A stretch of DNA of 62,188 nucleotides, taken from NCBI GenBank assembly GCA_002315975.1, contig DCIK01000035.1, positions 1 to 62,188 on the forward strand, written 5' to 3'. The first letter of the stretch is position 1, and the number at the start of each line of letters is the position of its first letter. Under the pieces are notes generated by a model. That model did no database searches, had not been told where the DNA came from, and saw only the letters and a list, made by a program, of their open reading frames with translations. This DNA comes from Clostridiales bacterium UBA1728. GTDB lineage: Bacteria > Bacillota > Clostridia > Oscillospirales > Oscillospiraceae. This document shows positions 16,275-25,121 of this stretch, piece by piece. The position numbers and the translations under genes are program-made.

Positions 16275-16724
16275 ATGTCAAGCTGTACCTTTTTCGGGCA
16301 CCGGGATTGTCCGGACACGCTCAGACCGGACATCGAGAACGCCGTCAGGGAGCTGATCGAGCATCGGGGCGTTACGCTCTTTTACGTGGGGCATCAGGGA
16401 CGCTTTGACGCGCTGGTGCGTTCGGTGCTGCGGGAAATGAAAGCGGCGTACCCCCAAATCGAGTACGCCGTGGTGCTATCATATCTGCCGGAAAAGGGGC
16501 GCGGGACGGATGCCGCCGACACGCTCTTCCCCGAGGGCATTGAGACGGTGCCGAAGCGCTTTGCCATTTCGTGGCGCAACCGCTGGATGCTACAGCGCGC
16601 CGACTTTGTGGTGAGCTACCTCCGCCATGACTGGGGCGGTGCCGCGGCATGGGCGGAGAAGGCAAAACGGCAGGGGAAAACGGTGGTGGAAATATGCGGG
16701 CTGTCAAGGGAACGGGTTCCCTGA
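16275..16724 (+). CDS. SLOG-superfamily (YpsA/DUF1273-like) protein
   Basis: A 149-residue protein with the SLOG nucleotide-binding start CTFFGHRDCP, then FYVGHQGRFDALV and VVLSYLPEKG, and a conserved tail (ADFVVSYLRHDWGGAAAWAEKAKRQGKTVVEI). This layout matches the YpsA/DUF1273 branch of the SLOG (LOG/DprA-like Rossmann) superfamily, whose members are thought to bind nucleotide-derived ligands, some in conflict or stress systems. ATG at 16275 has ACGGAGGC upstream. Under the divergent XRE-controlled promoter. Function is not established. Confidence 0.78.
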   Translation: MSSCTFFGHRDCPDTLRPDIENAVRELIEHRGVTLFYVGHQGRFDALVRSVLREMKAAYPQIEYAVVLSYLPEKGRGTDAADTLFPEGIETVPKRFAISWRNRWMLQRADFVVSYLRHDWGGAAAWAEKAKRQGKTVVEICGLSRERVP

Positions 16725-16781
16725 CACCTCGGCTGAGTGAATAGTGAAGAACGAATAGAGAATAGCGAATAATACAAAGAA

Positions 16782-16813
16782 AAATCCTGTCACATTCGTG
16801 ACAGGATTTTTCT
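16782..16813. terminator. Terminator of tRNA-Leu (bidirectional)
   Basis: AAAATCCTGTCAC pairs with GTGACAGGATTTT around ATTC; 13 perfect pairs. Confidence 0.85.
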
Positions 16814-16814
16814 T

Positions 16815-16902
16815 TGGTGCGCGAGGGGGGACTCGAACCCCCACGTCCGGAGTGGACACTAGAACCTGAATCTAGCGAGTCTACCAATTCCACCACTCGC
16901 GC
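16815..16902 (-). tRNA. tRNA-Leu (anticodon CAG)
   Basis: An 88-base class II tRNA including encoded CCA. Acceptor stem GCGCGAG/CTCGCGC, D-arm with TGGTGGAATTGGTAGA, anticodon stem CTAGA/TCTAG enclosing TTCAGGT (anticodon CAG), a long variable arm, and the T-loop GTTCGAGTC. TTGACA (16940-16945), 17 bases, TATTAT (16917-16922) on the minus strand is its promoter. Confidence 0.97.
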
Positions 16903-16916
16903 GTGTCAGCTTGTGT

Positions 16917-16945
16917 ATAATAGCACCGACCCTGCGTTTTGTCAA
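16917..16945 (-). promoter_or_regulatory. Promoter of tRNA-Leu
   Basis: Minus-strand TTGACA (16940-16945), 17-base spacer, TATTAT (16917-16922), 15 bases before the tRNA 5' end. Confidence 0.85.
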
Positions 16946-16983
16946 GGGTTTTTCCGAACTTTTTTCAAATTTCCCGATCTTTC

Positions 16984-17012
16984 TTGCCAAGGGCGGCGGG
17001 GCATGGTAAAAT
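16984..17012 (+). promoter_or_regulatory. Promoter of the nucleotidyltransferase gene
   Basis: TTGCCA (16984-16989), 17-base spacer, TAAAAT (17007-17012), 35 bases before the ATG at 17047. Confidence 0.6.
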
Positions 17013-17046
17013 GGTGAAAATCTGAAAAGGAAGGTCGTTTTCACCT

Positions 17047-17790
17047 ATGAATAAACCGATCAAAGCCATCATTCTCGCCGCCGGCAAGGGCAAGCGGCTT
17101 CAGCAGGAGGGCGTGGATGCCCCCAAGGTCATGCGTCTGGCCGCCGGTGAGCCCCTGCTGCGCCATGTGCTGCGTGCGCTGGACTTCATCCCCACCGAGG
17201 ATGTGATGCTGGTGCTGGGCTACAAGAAGGAGCAGGTGCTCTCCGCCTTCCCCGAGTACCGCTGGGCCGAGCAGGCCGAGCAGCTTGGCACCGGCCACGC
17301 CGCCATGTGCGGCCTGAAGGAGCTGGGGGACTACGAGGGCGATGTGCTGGTCTGCGCCGGGGATATGCCCCTTTTGAAGAAGGAGACCTATGAGGCGCTT
17401 CTGGCCGAGCACCGCGCCGCCGGCAACGCCTGCACCGTCCTCACCGGCACCGCCGACATCCCCTCCAAGGGCTATGGCCGCATCCTCCGGGACGAGGCGG
17501 GGAATTTCCTCACGGTGGTGGAGGACAAGGACTGCACCGGCGAGCAGGCCGAGATTAAGGAGCTGAACACCGCCACCTACTGCTTCGATGCCGCCGCCCT
17601 CCGGGAGGCGCTGCAGCACGTGGGCAACCAGAACGCCCAGGGCGAGTATTACCTGACCGATGTGCCCGCCATCCTGATGGAGGAGGGCAAAAAGGTAGGC
17701 ATCTGCTGCCGCCATCTGGGTCTGGAGATCATCGGCGTAAACACCCCCGAGCAGCTGGCCCAGGTGGAAGAGGCACTGGTGAAGGGGTAA
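17047..17790 (+). CDS. GlmU-like NTP transferase domain protein
   Basis: A 247-residue sugar-1-phosphate nucleotidyltransferase domain. IILAAGKGKRL (residues 8-18) is the pyrophosphorylase signature loop, and APKVM, LGTGHAA and AGDMPLL match the GlmU N-terminal domain. The left-handed beta-helix acetyltransferase domain of full GlmU is absent. It should couple a nucleotide triphosphate with a hexose(amine)-1-phosphate, probably UDP-GlcNAc or a related activated sugar; the substrate is not certain. Stands just before the accessory island, from which it differs by its high GC. Confidence 0.85.
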   Translation: MNKPIKAIILAAGKGKRLQQEGVDAPKVMRLAAGEPLLRHVLRALDFIPTEDVMLVLGYKKEQVLSAFPEYRWAEQAEQLGTGHAAMCGLKELGDYEGDVLVCAGDMPLLKKETYEALLAEHRAAGNACTVLTGTADIPSKGYGRILRDEAGNFLTVVEDKDCTGEQAEIKELNTATYCFDAAALREALQHVGNQNAQGEYYLTDVPAILMEEGKKVGICCRHLGLEIIGVNTPEQLAQVEEALVKG

Positions 17791-17805
17791 AGAAGGCTGA
17801 GACAT

Positions 17806-18066
17806 ATGAGAACGAATAGCGGCTGGATAATTCATAATCTTGACGAGATAGCCGAGAAAGTATCTCAGGCTAGTGATACTACTTCAATCTGGTATGAAAA
17901 CGGTTTTCTATTTACGGAAGAACAGTCTACGGATTCATCAAGATGGATAGCTGATTTTTCTAATTCAGATACCGCTGAGTTTATTTCGGAGATTGTTGAT
18001 GATATTCTCAACTTTATTTGGAAGAATGATAGGCTTGAAAAATACCCTATTTTGGGCAATCCATGA
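17806..18066 (+). CDS. Unknown 86-residue protein of the accessory island
   Basis: MRTNSGWIIHNLDEIAEKVS at the start, then an acidic, Ser-rich protein with a final amphipathic helix (AEFISEIVDDILNFIWKND). No family recognised. The base composition turns sharply AT-rich here compared with the upstream gene. Its stop overlaps the ATG of the next gene (ATGA), so the two are translationally coupled and probably work together. Confidence 0.6.
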   Translation: MRTNSGWIIHNLDEIAEKVSQASDTTSIWYENGFLFTEEQSTDSSRWIADFSNSDTAEFISEIVDDILNFIWKNDRLEKYPILGNP

Positions 18067-18239
18067 TGAAAAAGTATCAAATCGAAATTAAAGAGACCGT
18101 ATCACAGGTCTTCGAGGTATACGCAAGCTCCGAGGAAGAAGCATTAAAAACTGCGGAAGATCATTATAAAGAGGAAAAATTCGTTCTTGAGCCGGGGAAT
18201 CTCCTTGCTGTGGAGTTCAGTTTGATTCCAGACGAATAA
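18063..18239 (+). CDS. DpnD/PcfM-like small protein
   Basis: A 58-residue protein (MMKKYQIEIKETVSQVFEVY...FVLEPGNLLAVEFSLIPDE). The IEIKET...V.V.ASSEEEALKTAE pattern and C-terminal F/L-rich strand match the DpnD/PcfM family, named after a small protein of the DpnI/DpnII restriction locus and one of the pCF10 conjugative plasmid; its function is not known. Starts inside the previous stop (ATGA). A weak hairpin (18274-18292) downstream may terminate the pair. Confidence 0.7.
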   Translation: MMKKYQIEIKETVSQVFEVYASSEEEALKTAEDHYKEEKFVLEPGNLLAVEFSLIPDE

Positions 18240-18316
18240 GAATCCGGCATCTGTTCCTCCATCTTTCGTTAGGATGAAAGAGTGTCTTTCATTTGTTATA
18301 AAATCTAAAAAATAGC

Positions 18317-18345
18317 TGTACATTCTTGTAAAGCTTTGATATAAT
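18317..18345 (+). promoter_or_regulatory. Promoter of the radical SAM gene
   Basis: TGTACA (18317-18322), 17-base spacer, TATAAT (18340-18345), 34 bases before the ATG. Confidence 0.5.
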
Positions 18346-18379
18346 AAAAGTATTCATATACTTTGCTAGGTGAATCGAT

Positions 18380-19612
18380 ATGATTGCTATTGTGGACGCA
18401 GATCTGCTGGGAAGAAAAAAACATCGTTTTCCAAACTTAGCTTGCGAAAAAATTGCTGGATACTGGCGGGATCAAGGAGAGGAAGTCCGGCTAATTCGTT
18501 CTTTTGATGAGATCGCATATTGCGACACATTCGGGACGGTTAATCTGATTCCCTGCGAAGAGAGATTTGCAAAAATTTATATTTCCAAAGTATTCACTGA
18601 TACCCCTGTTCCTATGTGGGTAGAGAAGATGGCTCAGTTTCCACAATCTTCAGATAGTATAATACAAATCGGTGGAACAGGTTTTTATTTTGATAAAGCG
18701 TTACCACTTCCTGAAGAAATAGAGCACCATATGCCAGACTATCACCTTTATGATGGCTGGATTGCTGAGGAAAAGGAAAAAGCCAAGCGGCTTGCGGAAG
18801 CAACAGGAAAAGAGTTTACCGAAAAACGCTTCATGCTCCAGTTCAAGGAATACACAGACTATAGCATAGGATTTCTAACCCGTGGGTGCTTTAGAAAGTG
18901 TCCGTTTTGCATAAATCAAAAATATGAAGCAGTTTCGGTTCATAGCCCCTTAGACGAATTTTTTGATGAGTCAAGAAAGAAAATTTGTTTATTAGATGAT
19001 AATTTCTTGGGTTGTGGGTTGAAATGGAAAGAACTGCTGAAACAATTAATTGCAACTGGAAGACAGTTTAAGTTTAAGCAAGGTTTGGACGAACGGCTTC
19101 TAAAAGATGAAATGTGCGAGCTGATTTTTAGCTCAAAATATGATGGGGATATTACATTTGCGTTTGATAAGATTGAGGACTATGAAAAAATTGAAGAAAA
19201 GCTAAAGCTGATTCAGAAGTTTCAGCCGAAGAAACTGGTCAAATTTTATGTTCTGGTAGGTTTCTCTAAACCCGGGAAAGAAGATATTGTTGATGCTTTT
19301 AAGCGAATAGAACTTCTCATGAAGTACAAATGTCTTCCATATATAATGAGATATCAAAGCAAAGAGGAAGCACCTTGGAAACAATCAGAATGGGCAGGGA
19401 TGTATGTTTCTATTGCAAGATGGTGCAACCAACCCAACATCTTTAAAAAAATGAGTTTCCGCCAGTTTTGTCAGGCTAATCAGGAACTACATAAATCAAA
19501 AGAAACTATGTGTTCTTCGATGTTAGCAATGAAAAAATTTGAGTCGCTTGCAAGCAAGGAAGAACAACGCTACCTTGATATGTGTTTTTCAAAACAAGAG
19601 CTGAGTGTTTGA
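18380..19612 (+). CDS. Radical SAM protein of the accessory island
   Basis: A 410-residue protein. Residues 1-130 look like a cobalamin-binding-type Rossmann domain (IAIVDADLLGRKKHRFPNLA at the start, IIQIGGTGFYFD later), and GFLTRGCFRKCPFCINQK near residue 170 carries the CxxxCxxC [4Fe-4S] motif of radical SAM enzymes. LLDDNFLG and the following alpha/beta units fit a TIM-barrel. The first domain lacks a clear cobalamin-binding DxHxxG, so B12 binding is doubtful. It is AT-rich, has its own promoter, and sits next to a GmrSD-like nuclease; substrate unknown. Confidence 0.82.
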   Translation: MIAIVDADLLGRKKHRFPNLACEKIAGYWRDQGEEVRLIRSFDEIAYCDTFGTVNLIPCEERFAKIYISKVFTDTPVPMWVEKMAQFPQSSDSIIQIGGTGFYFDKALPLPEEIEHHMPDYHLYDGWIAEEKEKAKRLAEATGKEFTEKRFMLQFKEYTDYSIGFLTRGCFRKCPFCINQKYEAVSVHSPLDEFFDESRKKICLLDDNFLGCGLKWKELLKQLIATGRQFKFKQGLDERLLKDEMCELIFSSKYDGDITFAFDKIEDYEKIEEKLKLIQKFQPKKLVKFYVLVGFSKPGKEDIVDAFKRIELLMKYKCLPYIMRYQSKEEAPWKQSEWAGMYVSIARWCNQPNIFKKMSFRQFCQANQELHKSKETMCSSMLAMKKFESLASKEEQRYLDMCFSKQELSV

Positions 19613-19703
19613 TACTTTTTCCCGCTGAAATTCCACACGGACTTGTAACCGGCATATTCATTCTTTGTGGGGCGTTAATAACAAAAATTTGGAGCAGAGA
19701 TAT

Positions 19704-19892
19704 ATGATGGATTTAAAATACAAGACAGAAACAATAAGGTTTTCCGAGTTAAAAGGGATAATTGAAATACCTAGATTTCAGCGAGGCTTAGTTTGGAGTT
19801 CAGATAAAAAGAAAGAGTTTATTAAAACATTGAAATCAGGGTTGCCAATTGGAGTCCTTCTTCTATCAAAAAAAGGGATCATTATCAAGTAA
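19704..19892 (+). pseudogene. N-terminal fragment of a DUF262 (GmrSD-like) protein, before the frameshift
   Basis: Sixty-two codons giving MMDLKYKTETIRFSELK and then IPRFQRGLVWSSDKKKEF, the hallmark PRFQRxxVW start of DUF262 (ParB-like) domains of GmrS/GmrD type IV restriction proteins. TTGGAGCAG precedes the ATG at 19704. The frame ends at TAA 19890-19892 after a run of seven A (19868-19874). Reading on in the -1 frame from that run restores RDHYQVIDGLQRFTTM, the next DUF262 motif, so this and the following ORF are one gene interrupted by, or using, a -1 shift. Confidence 0.75.
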
Positions 19893-19900
19893 TTGATGGG

Positions 19901-21529
19901 TTGCAAAGATTCACTACAATGAAAGAGTATTCAAACAATCCGTTCGAGTACATTGATAAAAGTGAATTGACCGATGAAGAAATACTGTCGGTTATATCAG
20001 AAGATAAAACTGTCAGCCTGAATTTCTCTAATGCAACAAAAGAGAACCAAAATAGAATTATTGAATTAGTTCGTTCGGCCATTGCTGATAGCATCAATGT
20101 TGCTAAGTCATCTGATAATTTGCTAGAAGTTAGTCAAAATGCAGAAGACAAAATCAAAAAGAACGTAGCTGAATTTTGCGGTGTCATAAAAAATGGGCTG
20201 ATAAAACCGATTTTTAATATTGTGAGTTCTTTTTCACTCAAGGCGAATATTGACAATATCGTGATTCCGGTTATTATTTTTCTTGGAAATGAAGAAGATT
20301 TAGCGACAGTATACCAGAAGCTAAATCAGGAAGGTGTTAAGCTTACAAAATATGATGTGTTTGCTGCTACATGGATAAACTACACGATAACGATAAAAAA
20401 TGATAAAGATTTTATAGAATATGTCATCAAAAAATATCAAGCTGCAGAGGAAAAATCGGGACTCGAGATTGATGGCTTTGACGCAGAATCTTTGCGTCAA
20501 AAAGGGGAACTAACCGTTTTCGAATATGCTTTTGCTATCGGAAAAGCTATTGTTCATGAATGCCCAAAACTATTTTCAGGGAAAAATGACGACGCGAAGA
20601 TTGACTCAATTGGTTTTTTACTTTTGTCAAACCTTTTTGGGCTAGCGTATTCAAAAATGGCTGGTTTGGCAGAAACACTAACAAAATACAAAAATATCGA
20701 TTATAAAGTCTTGAAAGATGATATTGTTGAAAGTGCAAAGATTGTTCAAAAGGCTTTAGGTGATTATATAACCTCTCCAGCAAAAAATAATCCGAGTTTA
20801 GTGTGTCATGCTGAGCTTCAGTTGGTATCATTCATAGTTGTAATATTCAAATTGAAGTTCAGCATTTCGATTAACGAAGGAATTGTTCCAATCTCTGGTT
20901 CGGGGAAGATAGTAAAAGATTTAACTTCTTATTTACCTAAGCACTATCTTTGGGACATCCTACGTGGCTTTTGGTCAGGGGCTGGAGACTCAAAACTTGA
21001 AGAAATAGTTTCTGCGCCCGCTACCTGTAGGTATGTAAAAGATGTAGATCGCACCTCATTTGAAATAGCGGTCAGCGACTGGCTTAAGGGTGCATATGAA
21101 AGACAATCTCAGAATCAGGTTTCTGCTGATGCGAAATTGTTTTTAAACTATCTTCTTCGAAGCCGAGTATATGATGCTTCAAAATGTGAATATGACATTG
21201 AACACTGTGTTCCCAGAAAAGTATTGCGGGACTATTTAAATATTCAAGAAGTTCCCGTTTCCTCGGTGTGTAACCTTACATTTATTCCGACAAAAGAAAA
21301 CAGGGCTAAAGCAGAAAAAACATATTATCAGAAACAGGACACAGATGCTTCAACTTATTCTTTAAGCCAGACCGAATTAGATAAGCTTTTGTATCCTACA
21401 AGAAGTGAACTTCGCTTTGTAGAAAGTGTAAAGACAATTACACCGGAAAACTACAGGAAGTTCTTGAAAGAAAGAGCGAAGTACCTAACAAAAATGGCAA
21501 TGGAAGCTTTGTACCCTGATAAGAAGTAA
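19901..21529 (+). CDS. DUF262/HNH (GmrSD-like) nuclease, main part after the frameshift
   Basis: Open for 542 codons; the natural N-terminus is the preceding ORF, joined by a -1 shift on A-AAA-AAA (19868-19874). It starts inside the DGLQRFTT motif of the DUF262 domain, which in GmrS hydrolyses nucleotides. The C-terminal 100 residues contain EYDIEHCVPRKVL and VCNLTFIPTKENRAKAEK, the His- and Asn-containing HNH-type nuclease motif of GmrD/DUF1524 proteins. Characterised relatives cut glucosylated or modified phage DNA. If the frameshift is real the gene is inactive or phase-variable. AT-rich, last gene of the island, followed by a terminator. Confidence 0.75.
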   Translation: MQRFTTMKEYSNNPFEYIDKSELTDEEILSVISEDKTVSLNFSNATKENQNRIIELVRSAIADSINVAKSSDNLLEVSQNAEDKIKKNVAEFCGVIKNGLIKPIFNIVSSFSLKANIDNIVIPVIIFLGNEEDLATVYQKLNQEGVKLTKYDVFAATWINYTITIKNDKDFIEYVIKKYQAAEEKSGLEIDGFDAESLRQKGELTVFEYAFAIGKAIVHECPKLFSGKNDDAKIDSIGFLLLSNLFGLAYSKMAGLAETLTKYKNIDYKVLKDDIVESAKIVQKALGDYITSPAKNNPSLVCHAELQLVSFIVVIFKLKFSISINEGIVPISGSGKIVKDLTSYLPKHYLWDILRGFWSGAGDSKLEEIVSAPATCRYVKDVDRTSFEIAVSDWLKGAYERQSQNQVSADAKLFLNYLLRSRVYDASKCEYDIEHCVPRKVLRDYLNIQEVPVSSVCNLTFIPTKENRAKAEKTYYQKQDTDASTYSLSQTELDKLLYPTRSELRFVESVKTITPENYRKFLKERAKYLTKMAMEALYPDKK

Positions 21530-21565
21530 AATCCTTTTTTCAGAAAGCTCTTCTGCAAACAAAAA

Positions 21566-21598
21566 CACGGCGGTTCGTTTGAACCGTCGTGTTTTTGT
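21566..21598 (+). terminator. Terminator at the end of the accessory island
   Basis: AACACGGCGGTTC pairs with GAACCGTCGTGTT around GTTT, followed by TTTTGT; marks the island's right end. Confidence 0.8.
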
Positions 21599-21650
21599 CT
21601 TTCTCACGTTGTGCGCTGAAAAGAGCGGAAAATACAGCGGCACATCCGCC

Positions 21651-24600
21651 TTATTCTCCGTACACCCGCACCGCTTCGCCTATGCGGAGGAAGTAGAGGA
21701 TGCCCTCCTTTACGCGCAGACCGCGGATGCGTTCCATGGCCTCGGCGTAGGAGCGAACCTGCACGGCGTAGCTCTGCGCCTTCTCCTGCAGGGTCTCGGC
21801 GGTCACATAGTCGGTCTTATAGTCGATGACGGTGAGCTGTCCCTGCTCCTCGATGCAGCAGTCCACCACGCCCTGAAAGAGAATCTCGTCCTCATCGCTG
21901 CCGCCCAGCACCGCGGCGCTTTGCAGCAGGGTGAAGCGCTGCTCCCGATATACCCTGTCCGCGTGGAGGATCCGCTGACCGATGTCTGAGCTGAAGAAGC
22001 GCAGCAGCGTCCGGGGGTCGATGGCCTTATACTGGCTCTCCCGGAGCTGACCGAGAGCATAGAGCCGCGCCAGCTCCTCTTTGATGCCGTCGAGAGTGGT
22101 GCAGCGGCTGTAGTCGATGAACTGGAGACTCAGGTGGACGGCGGTACCCCGCTCGGCGGCGCTGAGGGGACGCTCGCTGTCGGAGAGGTCGATGCTGCGC
22201 CGGGGGCGGGGCTGAGAGACGGCATAGGCGCTGTCCTCGTCCCGCTCCTGTCCGGCCTTCAGCTCCGAAACCGTCAGCTTGCTGGGCAGATTCTCCGCGC
22301 CCGCATAGGCGTAGCGCCAACTGAGCGCATCCCGTATGCCCAGAGGGGCGGGTGCGGCGGCCTCCTCTGCGCTCTCGATCCGGGCAGCTTCCCCTTCGCT
22401 CTTTGTGAGCGGCTCCACCGTCAGCTTCAGGGATCCGTCACCCAGCAGGGCGCAGCGGGCCAGCCAGAGGCTCATGCTGCTGTCGCCCTCCAGCAGCAGC
22501 GGCGAGGCGGGGGCGGTGAGCTCGTTGGAGAGCTCGCCCAGCTTTTTTTCCGCCTTGGGCCAGGCGGCGGTGATGTAGAGCCGCTCCCGGGCCCGGGTCA
22601 TGGCCACATAGAGCACGCGCATTTCCTCGCTGAGACTCTCCCGCTTCTTGCAGGCGGCCACGGCGCGATGGGCCAGAGTGGGGTAGCTGCAGCCCCGCTT
22701 ACTGTCGATGAGCAGGGTGCCGATGCCCAGATGGGGGTGGATGAGCACCGCATCGCTGCTGTCCTTCTTATTGAACTGACGGGCGGTGTTGCAGAGAAAC
22801 ACCACCGGGAACTCCAGACCCTTGGAGCGGTGGATGGTCATGAGCTGCACCGCATCGCCCTCCACCACGGTGGCACCCGTGGGCTCCCGCCGCTGCTCCG
22901 AGAGGTTTTTCAGCCACTGGATAAAGCGGAAGAGACCCTTGTAGCCCCCCTGCTCAAACTGCAGGGCATAGAGCCGCAGCAGCTCCACATTGGCATAGCG
23001 GTTCTCCCCGTCCTGCAGGGCGGAGAGCAGGGCATCCAGATCGCTCTGCCGGATCACGCAGTCCAGCAGCTCCGCAATGCTCACATCCGGCGACAGCGCC
23101 CGGTAGAGCTCCAGCTCCCGCAAAAAGGCGGCGCAGTGGCTGTCCTCCCGCCGGAGGCAGAGCGCGGAGTAGAAGTCGGTATCCGTGTTCTCGGCGCGGA
23201 TGGCCGAGAGCTCGTCAGGGGTAAAGCCGTAGAGCGGCGAGCGGAGCACCGAGATGAGCGGGATGTCCTGCCGGGGATTGTCGATGATGGAGAGCAGATT
23301 CAGCAGCACGGTGATCTCCAGCGAGCGGAAGAAGCCCCCGCTCTGCTGGGCGCTGACGGCGATGCTCTCCCGCCCCAGCGCAGCGCGGAAGCGGGCAAAG
23401 CTCCCCTGATCGGCCCGGCAGAGAATGGCAATGTCCCGGGCCTGCAGCGGCCTCGTGCCCCCGCTGCCGTCGGGTATCAGGGTGGGAGCGTCCAGCAGAG
23501 CGCGAATCTTCCGGGCCACGGCCTCGGCCTCCAGATCCTTGCTGTTGGCCTTCTCCTCCCCGGCCACGGTCTCGGGGGTCTCCAGCAGCAGCAGCTCCGC
23601 CGGAGGGGCTGCATAGTCCTCGTTCTCCGTCCGGGCGTGGAGGAGCCGGGAGGCATCGTCATAGTCCAGCTCTCCCAGCGTCCGGGAGAGGATATTGCCA
23701 AAGACAAAATTGGTGGCATCGATGACGGCGCGGGAGGAGCGGAAATTCTCCCGCAGGAGAATGCGCCCCGGTTCGGCGGACTCTTCCCCGGCCTGCACAT
23801 CCGCAAAGCTGTTGAAGCGGTGGAGGAAGATGCCCGGGTCGGCCAGCCGGAAGCGGTAGATGGACTGCTTTACATCGCCCACCAGAAAGAGCCGCTGCCC
23901 CTCGTGGGAAAGGGCGGTGAAGAGCCGATCCTGACACTCGTTCACATCCTGATACTCGTCCACCATCACCTCCCGCCAGCGCTCGCTGAGCTCGGCGCGG
24001 AGGGCGCTGTCACGCTCCAGAAGCGAGAGCACCATGTGCTCCTGATCGGAGAAGTCCACCACGCCCGCCTTGCGCTTGTCGGCGGCGTAGACCTTCTCCA
24101 GCTCGGCGGTCAGGTCCAGCAGCGCCTCCATGGCGGGGCGCACCTGCCGCAGCTCCTCCAGCAGCTCCTCCGAGGGGGCGGACAGCTCCGTGCGGAGCTT
24201 TTTGCAGTCACCGATGCAGCCGTCCCAGACGGCCTTGGTGGTCTCCTTCAGCTCGTCGCTGCCCCGGAAGCCCTTGAGCCGCCCGATCACGGGCAGGGCT
24301 TTGCGCGCCTCGTCCCAGCCCCTTTGGGCGCAGCGGGAGAAGGTCTCCAGCGCATCGGCAACGGCGTTGAAATCCCCGGAATAGGCGGCGTGGAGCTTTT
24401 CATGCTCCTCGCCGCTGATGCGCTTTAACGCTTCCCGCAGTCTTGCCGCCCAGAAGTCCGCCCGCTCGGCGCAGCGATCCAGAAAGTAGCGTCCCCAGAT
24501 GGTCTCGGAGGCATCCGTCATGCCGCTCACATCCAGCAGGCCCCGGCAGCGGCCGATCCAGCCCTCGGGGTCGCTGTGGGAGCGGAGGGAGTCGCAGAGA

Positions 24601-25121
24601 CTCAGCACCAGCGCCTCCAGCTTGCCGTCGTCCTTTCCGGCACCCACGCTATCGGAGAGAGCGCGGAAGGCAGCGTCACTCTCGATATTCTCGTAGCGCT
24701 GCTCCAGAATGCGCCCCAGCGCCGCGGACTTCATGGTTCTGGCGCGGTCCTCCTCGATGAGACGAAAGTCCGGGGGCAGGGCGGTGAGATGCACATACTC
24801 CCGCAGCAGCCGCCCGCAGATGCTGTCGATGGTGCCGATGCCGGCGCGGGAGATCAGCTCGGCCTGCCGGCGAAGGCGGCGGTTGGCGGGCTGGAGGGAG
24901 ATGCGCTCGTTGAGCTCTTTGAGTATGCGGCTTTTCAGCTCGGCGGCGGCGGCACGGGTGTAGGTGATGACCAGAAAGCGGTCGATGTCCTCGCCCATAT
25001 CAATGTAGCGCATGAGCCGCTCCACCAGCACCTTCGTCTTGCCGGAGCCGGCGGCAGCGGAAACCAGTATGGGCCGCCCCCGGGTTCCGGCGGCTAAGTC
25101 CTGAGATGGGGTAAGGGGCAT
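21651..25121 (-). CDS. addA: AddAB helicase-nuclease subunit A
   Basis: A 1156-residue UvrD-like helicase. VSAAAGSGKT (residues 21-29) is the Walker A loop; VMVDEYQDVNECQ the DEAD-type box; GDVKQSIYRFRLADP, MTIHRSKGLEFPVVF and YVAMTRARERL are motifs III, V and VI. The C-terminal nuclease domain has LTVIDYKTDYV, the PD-(D/E)xK catalytic core. AddAB processes double-strand ends for RecA and takes the place of RecBCD in Firmicutes. ATG 25121 is chosen because AAAGGAGG lies seven bases upstream; a longer reading frame adds an unlike N-terminus. Downstream of addB, separated by 364 bases of repeats. Confidence 0.95.
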   Translation of the reverse strand: MPLTPSQDLAAGTRGRPILVSAAAGSGKTKVLVERLMRYIDMGEDIDRFLVITYTRAAAAELKSRILKELNERISLQPANRRLRRQAELISRAGIGTIDSICGRLLREYVHLTALPPDFRLIEEDRARTMKSAALGRILEQRYENIESDAAFRALSDSVGAGKDDGKLEALVLSLCDSLRSHSDPEGWIGRCRGLLDVSGMTDASETIWGRYFLDRCAERADFWAARLREALKRISGEEHEKLHAAYSGDFNAVADALETFSRCAQRGWDEARKALPVIGRLKGFRGSDELKETTKAVWDGCIGDCKKLRTELSAPSEELLEELRQVRPAMEALLDLTAELEKVYAADKRKAGVVDFSDQEHMVLSLLERDSALRAELSERWREVMVDEYQDVNECQDRLFTALSHEGQRLFLVGDVKQSIYRFRLADPGIFLHRFNSFADVQAGEESAEPGRILLRENFRSSRAVIDATNFVFGNILSRTLGELDYDDASRLLHARTENEDYAAPPAELLLLETPETVAGEEKANSKDLEAEAVARKIRALLDAPTLIPDGSGGTRPLQARDIAILCRADQGSFARFRAALGRESIAVSAQQSGGFFRSLEITVLLNLLSIIDNPRQDIPLISVLRSPLYGFTPDELSAIRAENTDTDFYSALCLRREDSHCAAFLRELELYRALSPDVSIAELLDCVIRQSDLDALLSALQDGENRYANVELLRLYALQFEQGGYKGLFRFIQWLKNLSEQRREPTGATVVEGDAVQLMTIHRSKGLEFPVVFLCNTARQFNKKDSSDAVLIHPHLGIGTLLIDSKRGCSYPTLAHRAVAACKKRESLSEEMRVLYVAMTRARERLYITAAWPKAEKKLGELSNELTAPASPLLLEGDSSMSLWLARCALLGDGSLKLTVEPLTKSEGEAARIESAEEAAAPAPLGIRDALSWRYAYAGAENLPSKLTVSELKAGQERDEDSAYAVSQPRPRRSIDLSDSERPLSAAERGTAVHLSLQFIDYSRCTTLDGIKEELARLYALGQLRESQYKAIDPRTLLRFFSSDIGQRILHADRVYREQRFTLLQSAAVLGGSDEDEILFQGVVDCCIEEQGQLTVIDYKTDYVTAETLQEKAQSYAVQVRSYAEAMERIRGLRVKEGILYFLRIGEAVRVYGE

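Noticed and set aside
17805..21600. A complete integrative element
   Set aside because: No integrase, recombinase or direct tRNA repeat was found at the island edges.
22134..24428. Long plus-strand ORF (764 codons) opposite addA
   Set aside because: Antisense shadow of a gene with complete helicase and nuclease motifs.
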